Source: an uncultured Eggerthellaceae bacterium (lineage in GTDB: Bacteria; Actinomycetota; Coriobacteriia; Coriobacteriales; Eggerthellaceae). From it: a DNA stretch of 8,375 bases. Made by a program: the position numbers and the translations under genes. The notes under the pieces were generated by a model that was not told where the DNA came from, searched no databases, and saw only the letters and a list, made by a program, of their open reading frames with translations. Shown piece by piece: positions 1 to 7,281 of the stretch (within the stretch, counting starts at the first letter, position 1; every line of letters begins with the position of its first letter). The DNA lies in the NCBI GenBank assembly GCA_946631805.1, contig CAMPAJ010000064.1, forward strand, positions 1 to 8,375, written 5' to 3'.

Positions 1-445
1 CGAATTCGGGCTCGCCGTACACGGTGGCGCTGCTGCTGAACACGATGTTCTTGCATCCGTGCGCACGTGCCACGTCGCAGAGCACGAGCGTGCCCGCGAT
101 GTTGTTCCAGTAGTATTCGAGCGGCTTGACGACGCTTTCGCCCACGGCCTTGAAGCCTGCGAAGTGAATGATCGCGTCGATGCTGTGCGTCTGGAAAATG
201 CCCTCGAGCGCATCTCGATCCAAAATCGAGGCTTTCACGAATTCCAAGTGCTCCTCGTCGGCGCCGGTGATGGTGCGGATGCGCTCGACGGCGGTTTCCG
301 ATGAATTGGACAAATCGTCCACGATAACTGCCCGATAACCTGCGTTCATCAGCTCGACGCACGTATGGCTGCCAATAAATCCAGCTCCGCCTGTAACGAG
401 CACGCATGTCTCGTTGGCGGGCTTGCCTAGTCCCCTGTTTGCCAC
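1..445 (-). CDS. galE: UDP-glucose 4-epimerase, N-terminal part (gene runs off the left edge)
   Basis: GalE interconverts UDP-glucose and UDP-galactose in the cytoplasm, using a tightly bound NAD. It feeds the Leloir pathway and envelope polysaccharide synthesis. I translated 148 residues from the minus strand. The Rossmann NAD-binding motif TGGAGFIGSH is at residues 18-27, followed by the adenosine-binding VDDLSNS stretch, then HFAGFKAVGESVVKPLEYY, then NN and the catalytic-region SSSATVYGEPEF at 137-148. These are the hallmark blocks of bacterial GalE in the right order. The catalytic YxxxK and the sugar-binding C-terminal half lie outside the window. The start is taken as GTG at 445, with GAGG a few bases upstream (minus sense) and a promoter at 481-509. 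About ten residues precede the first beta strand, which is slightly long for the family, but no later start gives a better fit. No frame damage is visible. Confidence 0.95.
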   Translation of the reverse strand, partial: MANRGLGKPANETCVLVTGGAGFIGSHTCVELMNAGYRAVIVDDLSNSSETAVERIRTITGADEEHLEFVKASILDRDALEGIFQTHSIDAIIHFAGFKAVGESVVKPLEYYWNNIAGTLVLCDVARAHGCKNIVFSSSATVYGEPEF

Positions 446-480
446 GGATCCTCGCTTTCGTCTACTAGATGATTTTGCTC

Positions 481-509
481 ATTATAATAAGTCGAAAGAA
501 GTTTTCCAA
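481..509 (-). promoter_or_regulatory. Sigma-70-type promoter for galE
   Basis: On the minus strand a perfect -10 TATAAT (481-486) lies 17 bases from a -35 TTGGAA (504-509), a 4-of-6 match to TTGACA. It sits about 35 bases upstream of the galE GTG start at 445, giving a short leader. This AT-rich patch stands out against the GC-rich surroundings. It is the best promoter match I noticed in the window. Confidence 0.75.
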
Positions 510-842
510 AGGCCGAGCGCCCTCAAACGAGCTGGTGGCTTGTTTTCAACGAGTCCGGACGGGTTTTAGCTGATATACCTAACCTGGCTGCGTGCATCAG
601 CGGTATGAACGGCTCTGAACAAGGACAATTCGCGAGGTAAACCAAGGGACGCCTTTCCGTTTGCCGACAACCCGACTTATATTATTTCCGTATGTGCATT
701 TCGCACTAATCGCTGGCACCATCGACGTAACGGGCTCATTCAGAGTCTAGTTTTTCATGTGCGCAATTGGGGAAGTATTAGCGCCATGTGGGGCGCGTCG
801 GCTTCGGAGGTAGTCGGCGAGCCGAATTAACGAGGGCGAGAG
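510..842. other. Intergenic region between galE and the formate dehydrogenase remnant; no gene seen
   Basis: This stretch separates two divergent genes. The only ATG-initiated reading frames I found are very short (for example 11 codons from 605 and 18 codons from 757) and lack ribosome binding sites. An AT-rich TATATTAT tract near 678-685 could be a -10 element for the former formate dehydrogenase operon, but no -35 at a convincing spacing accompanies it. A 6-base inverted pair, GCTGAT (569-574) and ATCAGC (596-601), is probably chance. I see no tRNA-like or terminator-like structure. The region is plausibly the regulatory leader left over from the degraded gene downstream. Confidence 0.4.
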
Positions 843-858
843 AAAGGAGTCTTACCCT

Positions 859-1362
859 ACGGAATTGACACGCAGGGGGTTCTTCAAAGCTACGGCTTTG
901 GCCTTCGCGGGTTCAATGGCGTATGAGCTCTCCACCCAATCGACCGCTTTCGCCATGGAAGGCGAGGCGGCTGACGATTGGAAGCTCGTCAACACCGAGG
1001 AATACACCAACATCTGCGGCATGGACGCCGAAACGCTCGAGCTGGTCTACAAGACCTACGCCTCCACCGGCGCGCCGCCATACGCGCATCGACTCCGAAG
1101 ACGGCGTCAACGGCAAGAACATGGTTGCGGTTGACGATATCGATCCGGGCGGAGTCGCCCTGTACCCCAGCTGGGCGTTCAGCTGGCCGGCCAACCGCCG
1201 CATCATCTACAACCGCGCCTCGGCCGACGCCAACGGCAAGCCGTGGAACCCCAACCGCGAGCTTGTGGAATGGGACGAGGCGAAGCGGGAGTGGATACGC
1301 AACGACGTGCCCGATTTCGGGTTCTCCACCACGGCGGCTGACGGCACCGTCACGCACAAGAG
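859..1362 (+). pseudogene. fdnG: Formate dehydrogenase alpha subunit (FdnG family) remnant with internal deletions and a frame change
   Basis: The intact protein is a roughly 1000-residue, Tat-exported molybdenum/tungsten enzyme, often selenocysteine-containing, that oxidises formate outside the cytoplasm. Only three pieces remain. Piece 1 (859 to about 1017) encodes the twin-arginine signal TRRGFFKATA, a hydrophobic segment and a mature start reaching EYTNIC, the first cysteine of the usual N-terminal 4Fe-4S site. Piece 2 (about 1018-1075, same frame) jumps to GMDAETLELVYKTYASTGAP, which belongs to the middle of the family. Piece 3 (about 1082-1362) is in the next frame and contains LYPSWAFSWPANRRIIYNRAS and DANGKPWNPNRELVEWD, matching the block known in E. 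coli FdnG. Everything between (remaining cluster cysteines, active-site Sec/Cys, most of the cofactor domain) and the C-terminus is missing. GGAG at 846-849 is 9 bases from an ACG where ATG is expected; the only intact nearby start is TTG at 865. No FdnH or FdnI genes follow. Confidence 0.88.
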
Positions 1363-1385
1363 TTGTTGCAGTGTGGCTCGCGATG

Positions 1386-2138
1386 CTAGATTGCGCCCAA
1401 AAGCTTTCGCGTCGTCTCGTCGATAACGGCAAGTGCCTCGTTTCCCTTGATGGCGGCGATTTGCCTACCCGCTTGCGCGAGGTTATTGCGCAGCGCGGCG
1501 TACGAGTACGGTTGCCCCTGCTCGGGTGGGTCGTCTGTCTCCAACAGCAAACGCGTGGCGGGGATGGCCTTTACGTATTCGCGTCCGCGTTTGGTTGCGA
1601 GCATACGCGGTCCGCACGAAAAGTAGCACCCGCCGTCGATTGCGCGTTTGAGCAGGTCGCTCGGTCCGCTGTACCAATGGAGGATGCAGGTGCACGACTC
1701 GAGCGCGCCGGCGTCCTGCAATATGGTGAGCACGTCGCCAGCCGATTTGATGGCGTGGATCGATAGGAGCTTTTCGCCCTGCTCTGCCGCCCAACGCGCA
1801 ATCGCCGTGAACGCTGCGACTTGCTCGGGTCCGGTCGAGGCATGACGCGTCCCAAAATCCAGGCCTATTTCGCCCACGTGGGCGGGGTCGTGCTCGTCGA
1901 GCACATCGGCGATGCCCCGCGGCGCCTCCGAAGCCCACCAGGGATGCATGCCGAATCCAACGCGCACGTTGCCAAACCCGGCAAAGCGCGCACGCGCAGC
2001 CAGCCACCCGTCGGGCGTTACGGTGTTGGCGAACAAGAGCGTCCCGGCCGCGGCCGCCTGTGTTGCGACCTCTTCGCCGTTCGTCATAAAGTCCAGATGG
2101 CAATGCATGTCGTGTAGCTTCGTTTTCATAGTTGCCAT
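1386..2138 (-). CDS. TatD-family metal-dependent hydrolase
   Basis: TatD proteins are cytoplasmic TIM-barrel metalloenzymes of the amidohydrolase superfamily. Characterised members act as DNases, some of them 3'-5' exonucleases. This copy has 250 residues, close to the usual 250-265. The metal-ligand set is complete: HxH at 12 and 14 (DMHCHLDF), Glu90 in VGEIGLDFG, His128 in SIHAIKSAGDV, His154 in LHWYSGP (family HcFSG) and Asp202 in LETDDPP. The open frame extends far upstream, but homology begins at KTKLHDMHCH, so the start is ATG at 2138 (an in-frame ATG at 2129 is equally possible). Neither start has a strong ribosome binding site. The gene converges on the formate dehydrogenase remnant with only 23 bases between, and no terminator hairpin fits there. 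The exact substrate cannot be told from sequence. This is a diverged TatD-like member, not necessarily the orthologue of E. coli TatD. Confidence 0.88.
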   Translation of the reverse strand: MATMKTKLHDMHCHLDFMTNGEEVATQAAAAGTLLFANTVTPDGWLAARARFAGFGNVRVGFGMHPWWASEAPRGIADVLDEHDPAHVGEIGLDFGTRHASTGPEQVAAFTAIARWAAEQGEKLLSIHAIKSAGDVLTILQDAGALESCTCILHWYSGPSDLLKRAIDGGCYFSCGPRMLATKRGREYVKAIPATRLLLETDDPPEQGQPYSYAALRNNLAQAGRQIAAIKGNEALAVIDETTRKLLGAI

Positions 2139-2315
2139 TGTATCAGCGCTCGTTTTTCGGAAGGCGTAAAGGCTGGGCTTTTGCCGCGCCGTGCCGCGCT
2201 GCGCTCGGAGTGCGAGCGAACCAAATCGGGCAGCACCGAACGCGCTTGGGGCGATGGGGCGGAGCACGTTCTGGAGTGTTCCCGCCAAACGAGAGCTGGC
2301 TTTTTTGTCGCATCG

Positions 2316-2344
2316 TTTTCTCGCGTGCGTTTGTAAACTATACT
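2316..2344 (+). promoter_or_regulatory. Probable promoter of the ABC transporter operon
   Basis: A -10 hexamer TATACT (2339-2344, 5 of 6 to consensus) lies 39 bases before the GTG start at 2383. The -35 at 17-base spacing is weak (TTTTCT, 2316-2321). The surrounding bases are AT-rich relative to neighbours. No operator palindrome is obvious. Confidence 0.5.
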
Positions 2345-2382
2345 GAATTCTTCGGTACTGAAATGATTCGAAAGGGGATGTC

Positions 2383-3122
<740 letters not shown>

Positions 3123-3123
<1 letters not shown>

Positions 3124-3911
3124 TGGCGATGGAGCAGCAGGGCGCACATATCGTCTATGACCACGTTAGCCTTACCTATGATGACGGGGCGGGCACGCTC
3201 GAGGTTCTCAACGACTTGCACGTAACTGTTCCCGCTGGCCAGTCGGTAGCGCTCATAGGACCTTCTGGCTGCGGGAAATCGACCATATTGCGTTTGACGG
3301 CAGGCGTGCTCGATCCGACGAGCGGGAAGGTAGCGGTCAACGGGCAGCTTGTGGAAAAGCCCCGACGCGAAACCGCGCTCATCCCCCAGGACCTGGGCCT
3401 GCTTCCTTGGAAGACCGTGCTGCAGAACGCTATGCTGGGGCTCCAGATTCGCAAGGTGCCAAAGGCCCAAGCGCTCGAGCATGCGCGGCATGCGCTTTCG
3501 CAAGTGGGTTTGGAAGGGTTCGAAAAGTCGTACCCCAAGGAGCTTTCGGGCGGCATGCGCCAGCGGCTGGCCTTGGCGCGGGCGCTCGCGATGGACGCCG
3601 ATCTGCTCTTGATGGACGAGCCGCTTTCTGCGGTTGACGCCTTGCAGAGGGAGGCGCTCCAGGACACGCTGCTCAAACTCTGGACCTCGCGCAATCACAC
3701 CCAGCTGCTCGTCACGCATTCCATCGAGGAGGCGGTTTATTTGGGCGACCGCATTCTCGTGTTCAGCGCGCGTCCTGCCACGCTCGTCGCCGATATCGAG
3801 AATCCCCATGTCGGGCGTGACGGCTGGCGCGATTCCGCCGAGTTCGCGGCCTTGTGCAACGTGCTGCGCAACGCCTTGGCCCAGGGCATCGAGCCTTCTG
3901 AGGGGCGGTGA
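3123..3911 (+). CDS. ABC transporter ATPase, nitrate/sulfonate/taurine (NitT/TauT) type
   Basis: This is a 262-residue ATP-hydrolysing subunit. Motifs seen are Walker A GPSGCGKST (46-54), a Q-loop region IPQDLGLLPWKTV (87-99) whose LLPW is characteristic of the TauB/SsuB group, signature LSGGMRQR (141-148), Walker B LLLMDEPLSAVD (161-172) and H-loop VTHSIEEAVYLGDRI (197 onward), again the NitT/TauT style. The ATG is at 3123, inside the TAATG overlap with the preceding stop, which implies coupled translation. The permease gene begins 4 bases after the TGA. The immediately adjacent permease of the same family is its obvious partner. Substrates of this family include nitrate, taurine, alkanesulfonates, thiamine precursors and riboflavin; without the binding protein, specificity cannot be assigned. 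Confidence 0.92.
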
Positions 3912-3915
3912 TGAT

Positions 3916-4656
3916 GTGAATCCGCTTCTTCGCAAGATCGTTGGGTACGTGTTCGCTATCGTGTTCATCGTGGCCGGCTGGTGGCTTACGGCACTTGCGG
4001 TCAATTCGCCCGCATTGCCGACGCCCGCCGATACCGTGGCCGTGCTGGCTGCCAACGTCGAGGTGCTCGTGCCGTTCTTCTGGACGAGCGCATACCGTGT
4101 CGTTGCATCTCTGCTCATAGGCACGGCACTTGCGGTTCCCATCGCGCAGGTGTGCGCGCGCTCCAAAGTGCTGGACACCCTTTTCGCGCCGGTTTTGTAC
4201 GTGCTGTACCCCATTCCCAAGGTTGTGCTGCTGCCCATCTTGCTCGTGTTGCTCGGCTTGGCCGACGCCCCCAAGATCGTGCTCATTTCGCTGACGGTGT
4301 TCTTCCAGGTGCTCGTAGCTGTGCGCGATGCCGTGCGCGCTGTTCCCGAAAGCGCTGTTCTTTCGGTGCGCGCGTTGGGCGGGAGCGCATTCGACGAGTA
4401 TCGCCACGTCGCTATTCCCGCCACGATGCCGGCCGTATTCACGTCGCTGCGCATCGGCGTGGGTACCGCCATCGCTGTTCTGTTCATTGCCGAGGCAATG
4501 GCGGGTTCCACGGGCTTGGGCTATTTCATCATGCAATCGTGGTCCATGGTCAACTATCCGCGTATGTTTGCGGGCATCATCGCCATGGCCGTGCTCGGCG
4601 TTGCGTTGTATGCGCTGTTCGACATCGTGGAGCGGAGTCTGACCCGCTGGCGCTAA
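3916..4656 (+). CDS. ABC transporter permease, NitT/TauT (TauC/SsuC) type
   Basis: This inner-membrane subunit has 246 residues, the usual size for the family. Hydrophobic segments are visible at about 8-30 (VGYVFAIVFIVAGWWLTALA), 55-75, 90-120 (APVLYVLYPIPKVVLLPILL), 125-143, 175-200 and 215-240, giving five to six transmembrane helices. The YPIPKVVLLPILLVLLG segment and the cytoplasmic coupling loop GGSAFDEYRHVAIPATMPAVF, followed by SLRIGVGTA, match the BPD_transp_1 pattern of TauC/SsuC, where the loop docks on the ATPase. The start is GTG at 3916, 4 bases after the preceding stop, with AGGGGCGG (3901-3908) about 7 bases upstream. Earlier in-frame sequence overlaps the ATPase and is not permease-like. 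It forms a transporter with the second ATPase. The substrate-binding protein is not in the window. Confidence 0.93.
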   Translation: MNPLLRKIVGYVFAIVFIVAGWWLTALAVNSPALPTPADTVAVLAANVEVLVPFFWTSAYRVVASLLIGTALAVPIAQVCARSKVLDTLFAPVLYVLYPIPKVVLLPILLVLLGLADAPKIVLISLTVFFQVLVAVRDAVRAVPESAVLSVRALGGSAFDEYRHVAIPATMPAVFTSLRIGVGTAIAVLFIAEAMAGSTGLGYFIMQSWSMVNYPRMFAGIIAMAVLGVALYALFDIVERSLTRWR

Positions 4657-4664
4657 GCGCGAGG

Positions 4665-4697
4665 ATGCATTAAAGGAGACAGTCCCCTTTAATGCAT
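4665..4697. repeat. 33-base near-perfect palindrome between convergent genes
   Basis: The left arm ATGCATTAAAGGAGAC (4665-4680) and right arm GTCCCCTTTAATGCAT (4682-4697) pair at 15 of 16 positions around a single central A. The one mismatch is A4677 against C4685. The element lies 8 bases after the permease stop, and its right arm encodes the last two codons (Met, His) and the stop of the minus-strand gene. No U-tract follows on either strand, so it is not a classic intrinsic terminator, although an RNA hairpin could protect both transcripts or block read-through. Its design matches the palindrome at 7282-7316. A REP-like dispersed element is likely. Confidence 0.8.
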
Positions 4698-5183
4698 TTG
4701 AGGGAGGGTTTTGAACAGGGCCCAGGCTTTTTGCTTTCCTTCGGGGGTTTGCAAAAGCGCGTCCAGGTTCTCGAACAGGGCGGACGGGCGGCCGAATACG
4801 CGTGCGGCTGAATCAAGGGGAAGCGTGGTGCGGTACGCTTCGCCCAGGAGCGTCGCGCTGCGTTGGTCGGCGGCTATGACGCATAGCGGGTCGAGGCCTT
4901 CGACCAGCAAGAACAGCATTTGCTCATCGAGCGGGATATCGGCGCCTTCCTGGCTCTGGTCGAGGGGAAGCAGCGTGGCGTACGTGCAGGCGCCCTTTCC
5001 AAATTCTAAGGCTACAAGTGATTTTTGGATGGCGTCGCGCGCTGCGCCGCTAGCTGGGCGCTCGCTTATGACCAAGGCGATGCTTGCACCGGCAACGGCG
5101 TCGCCTTCGATGTAATCGGCGAGCAATTCGGTGATTTCGACCGCTCCCGCTTCGAATATGTTACGATAGCCCATATTATTCAC
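4689..5183 (-). CDS. Uncharacterised 164-residue protein
   Basis: I do not recognise a named family. The protein is soluble in appearance, with no signal peptide and no transmembrane segment. It looks like mixed alpha/beta: a strand SIALVISER near 34-42 followed by a helix, a central KGACTYATLLPLD, then an acidic stretch and LDEQMLFLLVEGLDPLCVIAAD, and a C-terminal helix-rich part EGKQKAWALFKTLP. The central blocks read like a conserved fold rather than a chance frame, and codon use resembles its neighbours. The start is GTG at 5183 with AAGG about 5 bases upstream; ATG at 5174 (MGYRN) is a close alternative. It is divergent from the 84-residue/nikR/hypE operon and convergent with the permease. 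The final Met-His-stop is contributed by the palindrome, so the native C-terminus may originally have been different. Confidence 0.72.
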   Translation of the reverse strand: MNNMGYRNIFEAGAVEITELLADYIEGDAVAGASIALVISERPASGAARDAIQKSLVALEFGKGACTYATLLPLDQSQEGADIPLDEQMLFLLVEGLDPLCVIAADQRSATLLGEAYRTTLPLDSAARVFGRPSALFENLDALLQTPEGKQKAWALFKTLPQMH

Positions 5184-5265
5184 ACGAGCCTTGAGTTTCG
5201 GTGTATCTTCTTAACGCACTCAATAATAGCAGCGCGCAGGAAGCCCTTCGCGGGGCGTGGCCGAT

Positions 5266-5294
5266 TTGTTTGCAAAGCGAACGGTTGGCATAGT
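5266..5294 (+). promoter_or_regulatory. Candidate promoter for the 5393-7149 operon
   Basis: A weak -35 TTGTTT (5266-5271) and a -10 CATAGT (5289-5294, 4 of 6) are spaced 17 bases apart, about 100 bases before the first ATG. They are the best pair I can see in the divergent intergenic region 5184-5392, but the match is modest. A sequence like the E. coli NikR operator (GTATGA-N16-TCATAC) is not visible here. Confidence 0.3.
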
Positions 5295-5392
5295 GATAGG
5301 ACGAGCGACGTCAAAGCCAAGGGCTCAAAGCTCGGGGCAGAAGCCGCCGCAAGAACACAGGTCGTCCGATGGGCGGCGGAACGGAGTTGAAC

Positions 5393-5647
5393 ATGTGCAC
5401 TAATGGAGTAAACACAGGCCAGTTTGAGCAGATGATGTCCCAGATCGACGACCACATTGCGCTTGAGCGTCGTTGGGTTCACCGCCTTGCGCACCAGGCG
5501 GGCGACGCCGGGTTCACCACGGTAGACGACAAGCTGCACTCCGTGCAGGAGCTCCTTGACGAGGCGCGCGCCCTCATAAACGATGCGAAAGATGCGCTCG
5601 AAGACGATGCGGCCGGTTCGTCCGGCGTGACCGTTCAGCTTGTTTAG
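5393..5647 (+). CDS. Small acidic 84-residue protein, first gene of the nikR-hypE operon
   Basis: I recognise no family. The product is 84 residues, probably all-helical: a helix about 8-37 (FEQMMSQIDDHIALERRW and on) and another about 43-70 (VDDKLHSVQELLDEARALI), then an acidic EDDAAGSSG tail. Histidines at 21, 30, 34 and 49 and a cysteine at position 2 could bind metal, but no recognised metal motif is present. The start is ATG at 5393 because GGAG (5383-5386) is 6 bases upstream; an in-frame ATG at 5369 would add eight residues but has no such site. The nikR start follows the stop by 8 bases, implying co-transcription and probably translational coupling. Context suggests a role in nickel handling or hydrogenase maturation, which is inference only. 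It does not resemble the HypA or HypC small maturation proteins. Confidence 0.75.
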   Translation: MCTNGVNTGQFEQMMSQIDDHIALERRWVHRLAHQAGDAGFTTVDDKLHSVQELLDEARALINDAKDALEDDAAGSSGVTVQLV

Positions 5648-5655
5648 GCGCGGTT

Positions 5656-6093
5656 ATGCAGGAGCAAGCAGGAGGCGAACAGCTCGTTAGGTTCTCGGTA
5701 GCCATGCCCGAGGGCCTTCTTATGCAGTTCGACGAGTTCGTGGCGCGACGGGGCGTGGCGAAGAATCGAAGCGAAGTTGTACGCGACCTCGTTCGCGACG
5801 CTCTAGTGCGCAATCGAAGCGAGGCTGTAGGCACCGAAGTTGTGGGCACGCTGACCATCGTGTTCAACCATCATGCCAGCGACGTTCAGGAGACGCTTCA
5901 TAACATCCAGCATTCCCACCTGGGGCTTATCGTGTCCTCGATGCATGTGCACCTTGACGAGGACAGCTGTTTGGAGGTTATCGTCTTGCGGGGCGAGACC
6001 ACGGACGTACGTTCCGTGGCCGATCGGATCATAGGCACGAAGGGCGTCAAGCATAGCGGTCTTACCATAACGACCGTTGGCACCATGCTATAA
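5656..6093 (+). CDS. nikR: Nickel-responsive transcriptional regulator NikR
   Basis: NikR is a tetrameric repressor that binds DNA when loaded with Ni(II), classically shutting off nickel import. This 145-residue copy has an N-terminal ribbon-helix-helix domain (VRFSVAMPEGLLMQFDEFV, then NRSEVVRDLVRDAL, about residues 11-50) and a C-terminal ACT-like metal domain. The square-planar nickel site aligns with E. coli NikR at a constant offset of ten residues: His86, His97, His99 and Cys105 correspond to His76, His87, His89 and Cys95. The motif is SMHVHLDEDSCLEV. All ligands are present, so it should sense nickel. The ATG at 5656 has only a weak ribosome binding site but starts 8 bases after the upstream stop, consistent with coupling. 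HypE follows after 33 bases. Placing the repressor in an operon with a maturation gene suggests autoregulated control of nickel-enzyme assembly rather than only transport. Confidence 0.96.
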   Translation: MQEQAGGEQLVRFSVAMPEGLLMQFDEFVARRGVAKNRSEVVRDLVRDALVRNRSEAVGTEVVGTLTIVFNHHASDVQETLHNIQHSHLGLIVSSMHVHLDEDSCLEVIVLRGETTDVRSVADRIIGTKGVKHSGLTITTVGTML

Positions 6094-6126
6094 CGTTGGC
6101 GACAAACGCCAGCTAAGGAGTTTTTC

Positions 6127-7149
6127 ATGAGCGAAACCGTGCTTCTGGGCCACGGCAGTGGCGGCACTATGATGAAGCGCATTATCGAAGAAGTGTTCTT
6201 CGAGGCGTATGCCGGCGACGAATTGCGGCAAGGCGACGACGCTGCCGTCTTGCCGGCGCTCGAGCCCGGCGAGAAAATCGCGTTTTCGACGGACAGCTTC
6301 GTTGTGTCTCCCCACTTTTTCCCAGGTGGCGACATAGGGCGGCTCGCCGTTTGCGGTACCGTGAACGACGTGGCGACGAGCGGCGCCGAACCGCTGTACC
6401 TGAGCTGCGGGTTCATCTTGGAGGAAGGGTATCCCATACAGGACCTGCGCTGCATCTGCGCGAGCATGGCTGACGCTGCGCGCGAGGCGGGGGTAGCGCT
6501 GGTGACGGGCGATACCAAGGTTGTCAACCGCGGACATGGCGATGGGGTGTTCATCAACACGAGCGGCGTTGGCCGCGTGCCTGCAGGAGTCGAGCTCGGC
6601 GGTGCAAAGTGCCAGCCTGGTGACGTGGTGCTCGTTAGCGGTACGCTCGGCGATCACGGTATTACCATCATGAGCTGCCGCGAGTCGTTGTCGTTCACGG
6701 CCGATGTGTGCTCCGATGCGGCTCCGCTCAACCATCTGATCGCCGACGTGCTGCAAGCGGCGCCCGGCGTGCGCTGTTTCCGCGATCCCACGCGCGGCGG
6801 ATTGGCCTCGACGCTCAACGAGCTCGCATCCCAATCGGGCACTACGTTCGAGGTCGAGGAAGAGGCTATCCCCGTTCGCGATGCCGTGCGCGGTGCCTGC
6901 GACATGTTGGGCTACGACCCGCTGCAGGTGGCGAACGAGGGCAAGATGGTGTGCGTCGTGCCGGCCGACCAGGCGCAGGCGGCGCTCGACGCCATGCGTG
7001 CGAATCGCTACGGGGCCGATGCGGCCATCATCGGCAGCGTCGGACCGCTCAACGCCGAGCGCGGGCCAGCCGTGTTCGTGCGCAATGCGTTTGGCGGGCG
7101 TCGCGTGCTCGATATGCTGGTGGGGGAGCAGCTTCCGCGCATCTGCTAG
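6127..7149 (+). CDS. hypE: [NiFe]-hydrogenase maturation protein HypE (carbamoyl dehydratase)
   Basis: HypE receives a carbamoyl group from HypF on its C-terminal cysteine and uses ATP to dehydrate it to a thiocyanate. That cyanide is then passed to iron on the HypC-HypD complex. The 340 residues are full length. Seen in order: HGSGG (9-13), GDDAAVL (36-42), TDSFVVSPHFFPGGDIGRLA (55-74), CGTVND (76-81), VTGDTKVV with GDGVFINTSG, SGTLGDHGI, RDPTRGGLASTLNE, DPLQVANEGKMV and the terminal PRIC (337-340) carrying the reactive cysteine. TAAGGAG (6114-6120) lies 6 bases before the ATG, a strong site. It resembles SelD and PurM superficially, but FFPGGDIG and the PRIC end are HypE-specific. HypA, B, C, D and F and hydrogenase structural genes are not in the window, so they must lie elsewhere if the pathway is functional. 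Confidence 0.97.
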   Translation: MSETVLLGHGSGGTMMKRIIEEVFFEAYAGDELRQGDDAAVLPALEPGEKIAFSTDSFVVSPHFFPGGDIGRLAVCGTVNDVATSGAEPLYLSCGFILEEGYPIQDLRCICASMADAAREAGVALVTGDTKVVNRGHGDGVFINTSGVGRVPAGVELGGAKCQPGDVVLVSGTLGDHGITIMSCRESLSFTADVCSDAAPLNHLIADVLQAAPGVRCFRDPTRGGLASTLNELASQSGTTFEVEEEAIPVRDAVRGACDMLGYDPLQVANEGKMVCVVPADQAQAALDAMRANRYGADAAIIGSVGPLNAERGPAVFVRNAFGGRRVLDMLVGEQLPRIC

Positions 7150-7178
7150 GCTTGCGTGCGTTTGATCGAAATGTTTTG

Positions 7179-7214
7179 GCCCACTGTTTGCGAGCGCGCG
7201 ACGGTGGGCTTTTT
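7179..7214 (+). terminator. Rho-independent terminator after hypE
   Basis: GCCCACTGT (7179-7187) pairs with ACGGTGGGC (7201-7209) to form a 9-base-pair stem with one G-U wobble, closing a 13-base loop, followed directly by TTTTT (7210-7214). It starts 30 bases after the hypE stop and should end the 84-residue/nikR/hypE transcript. Confidence 0.85.
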
Positions 7215-7281
7215 GCTTGGTTTTAGGGTTACTGCCCCGTCGCCCCGAGCGCCCACCGAGCGGTCGCTCGTCCTGCCGTCC

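Noticed and set aside
59..304. An 81-codon plus-strand frame at the left edge
   Set aside because: The opposite strand encodes unmistakable GalE through the same bases.
2284..2306. GCCA...TGGC followed by TTTTTT as a terminator
   Set aside because: The stem is only 4 base pairs, and no plus-strand gene upstream would need terminating there.
5191..5223. Inverted pair TTGAGT-N21-ACTCAA as a possible NikR operator
   Set aside because: Half-sites and spacing do not match known NikR operators (E. coli GTATGA-N16-TCATAC). A 6-base pair at this distance can arise by chance.
6127..7149. Reading this gene as selenophosphate synthase (SelD), tempting because formate dehydrogenases are often selenoproteins
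   Set aside because: The FFPGGDIG block, DPTRGGLASTLNE, VANEGKMV and the terminal PRIC are HypE features, and the SelD N-terminal Cys/Sec motif is absent.
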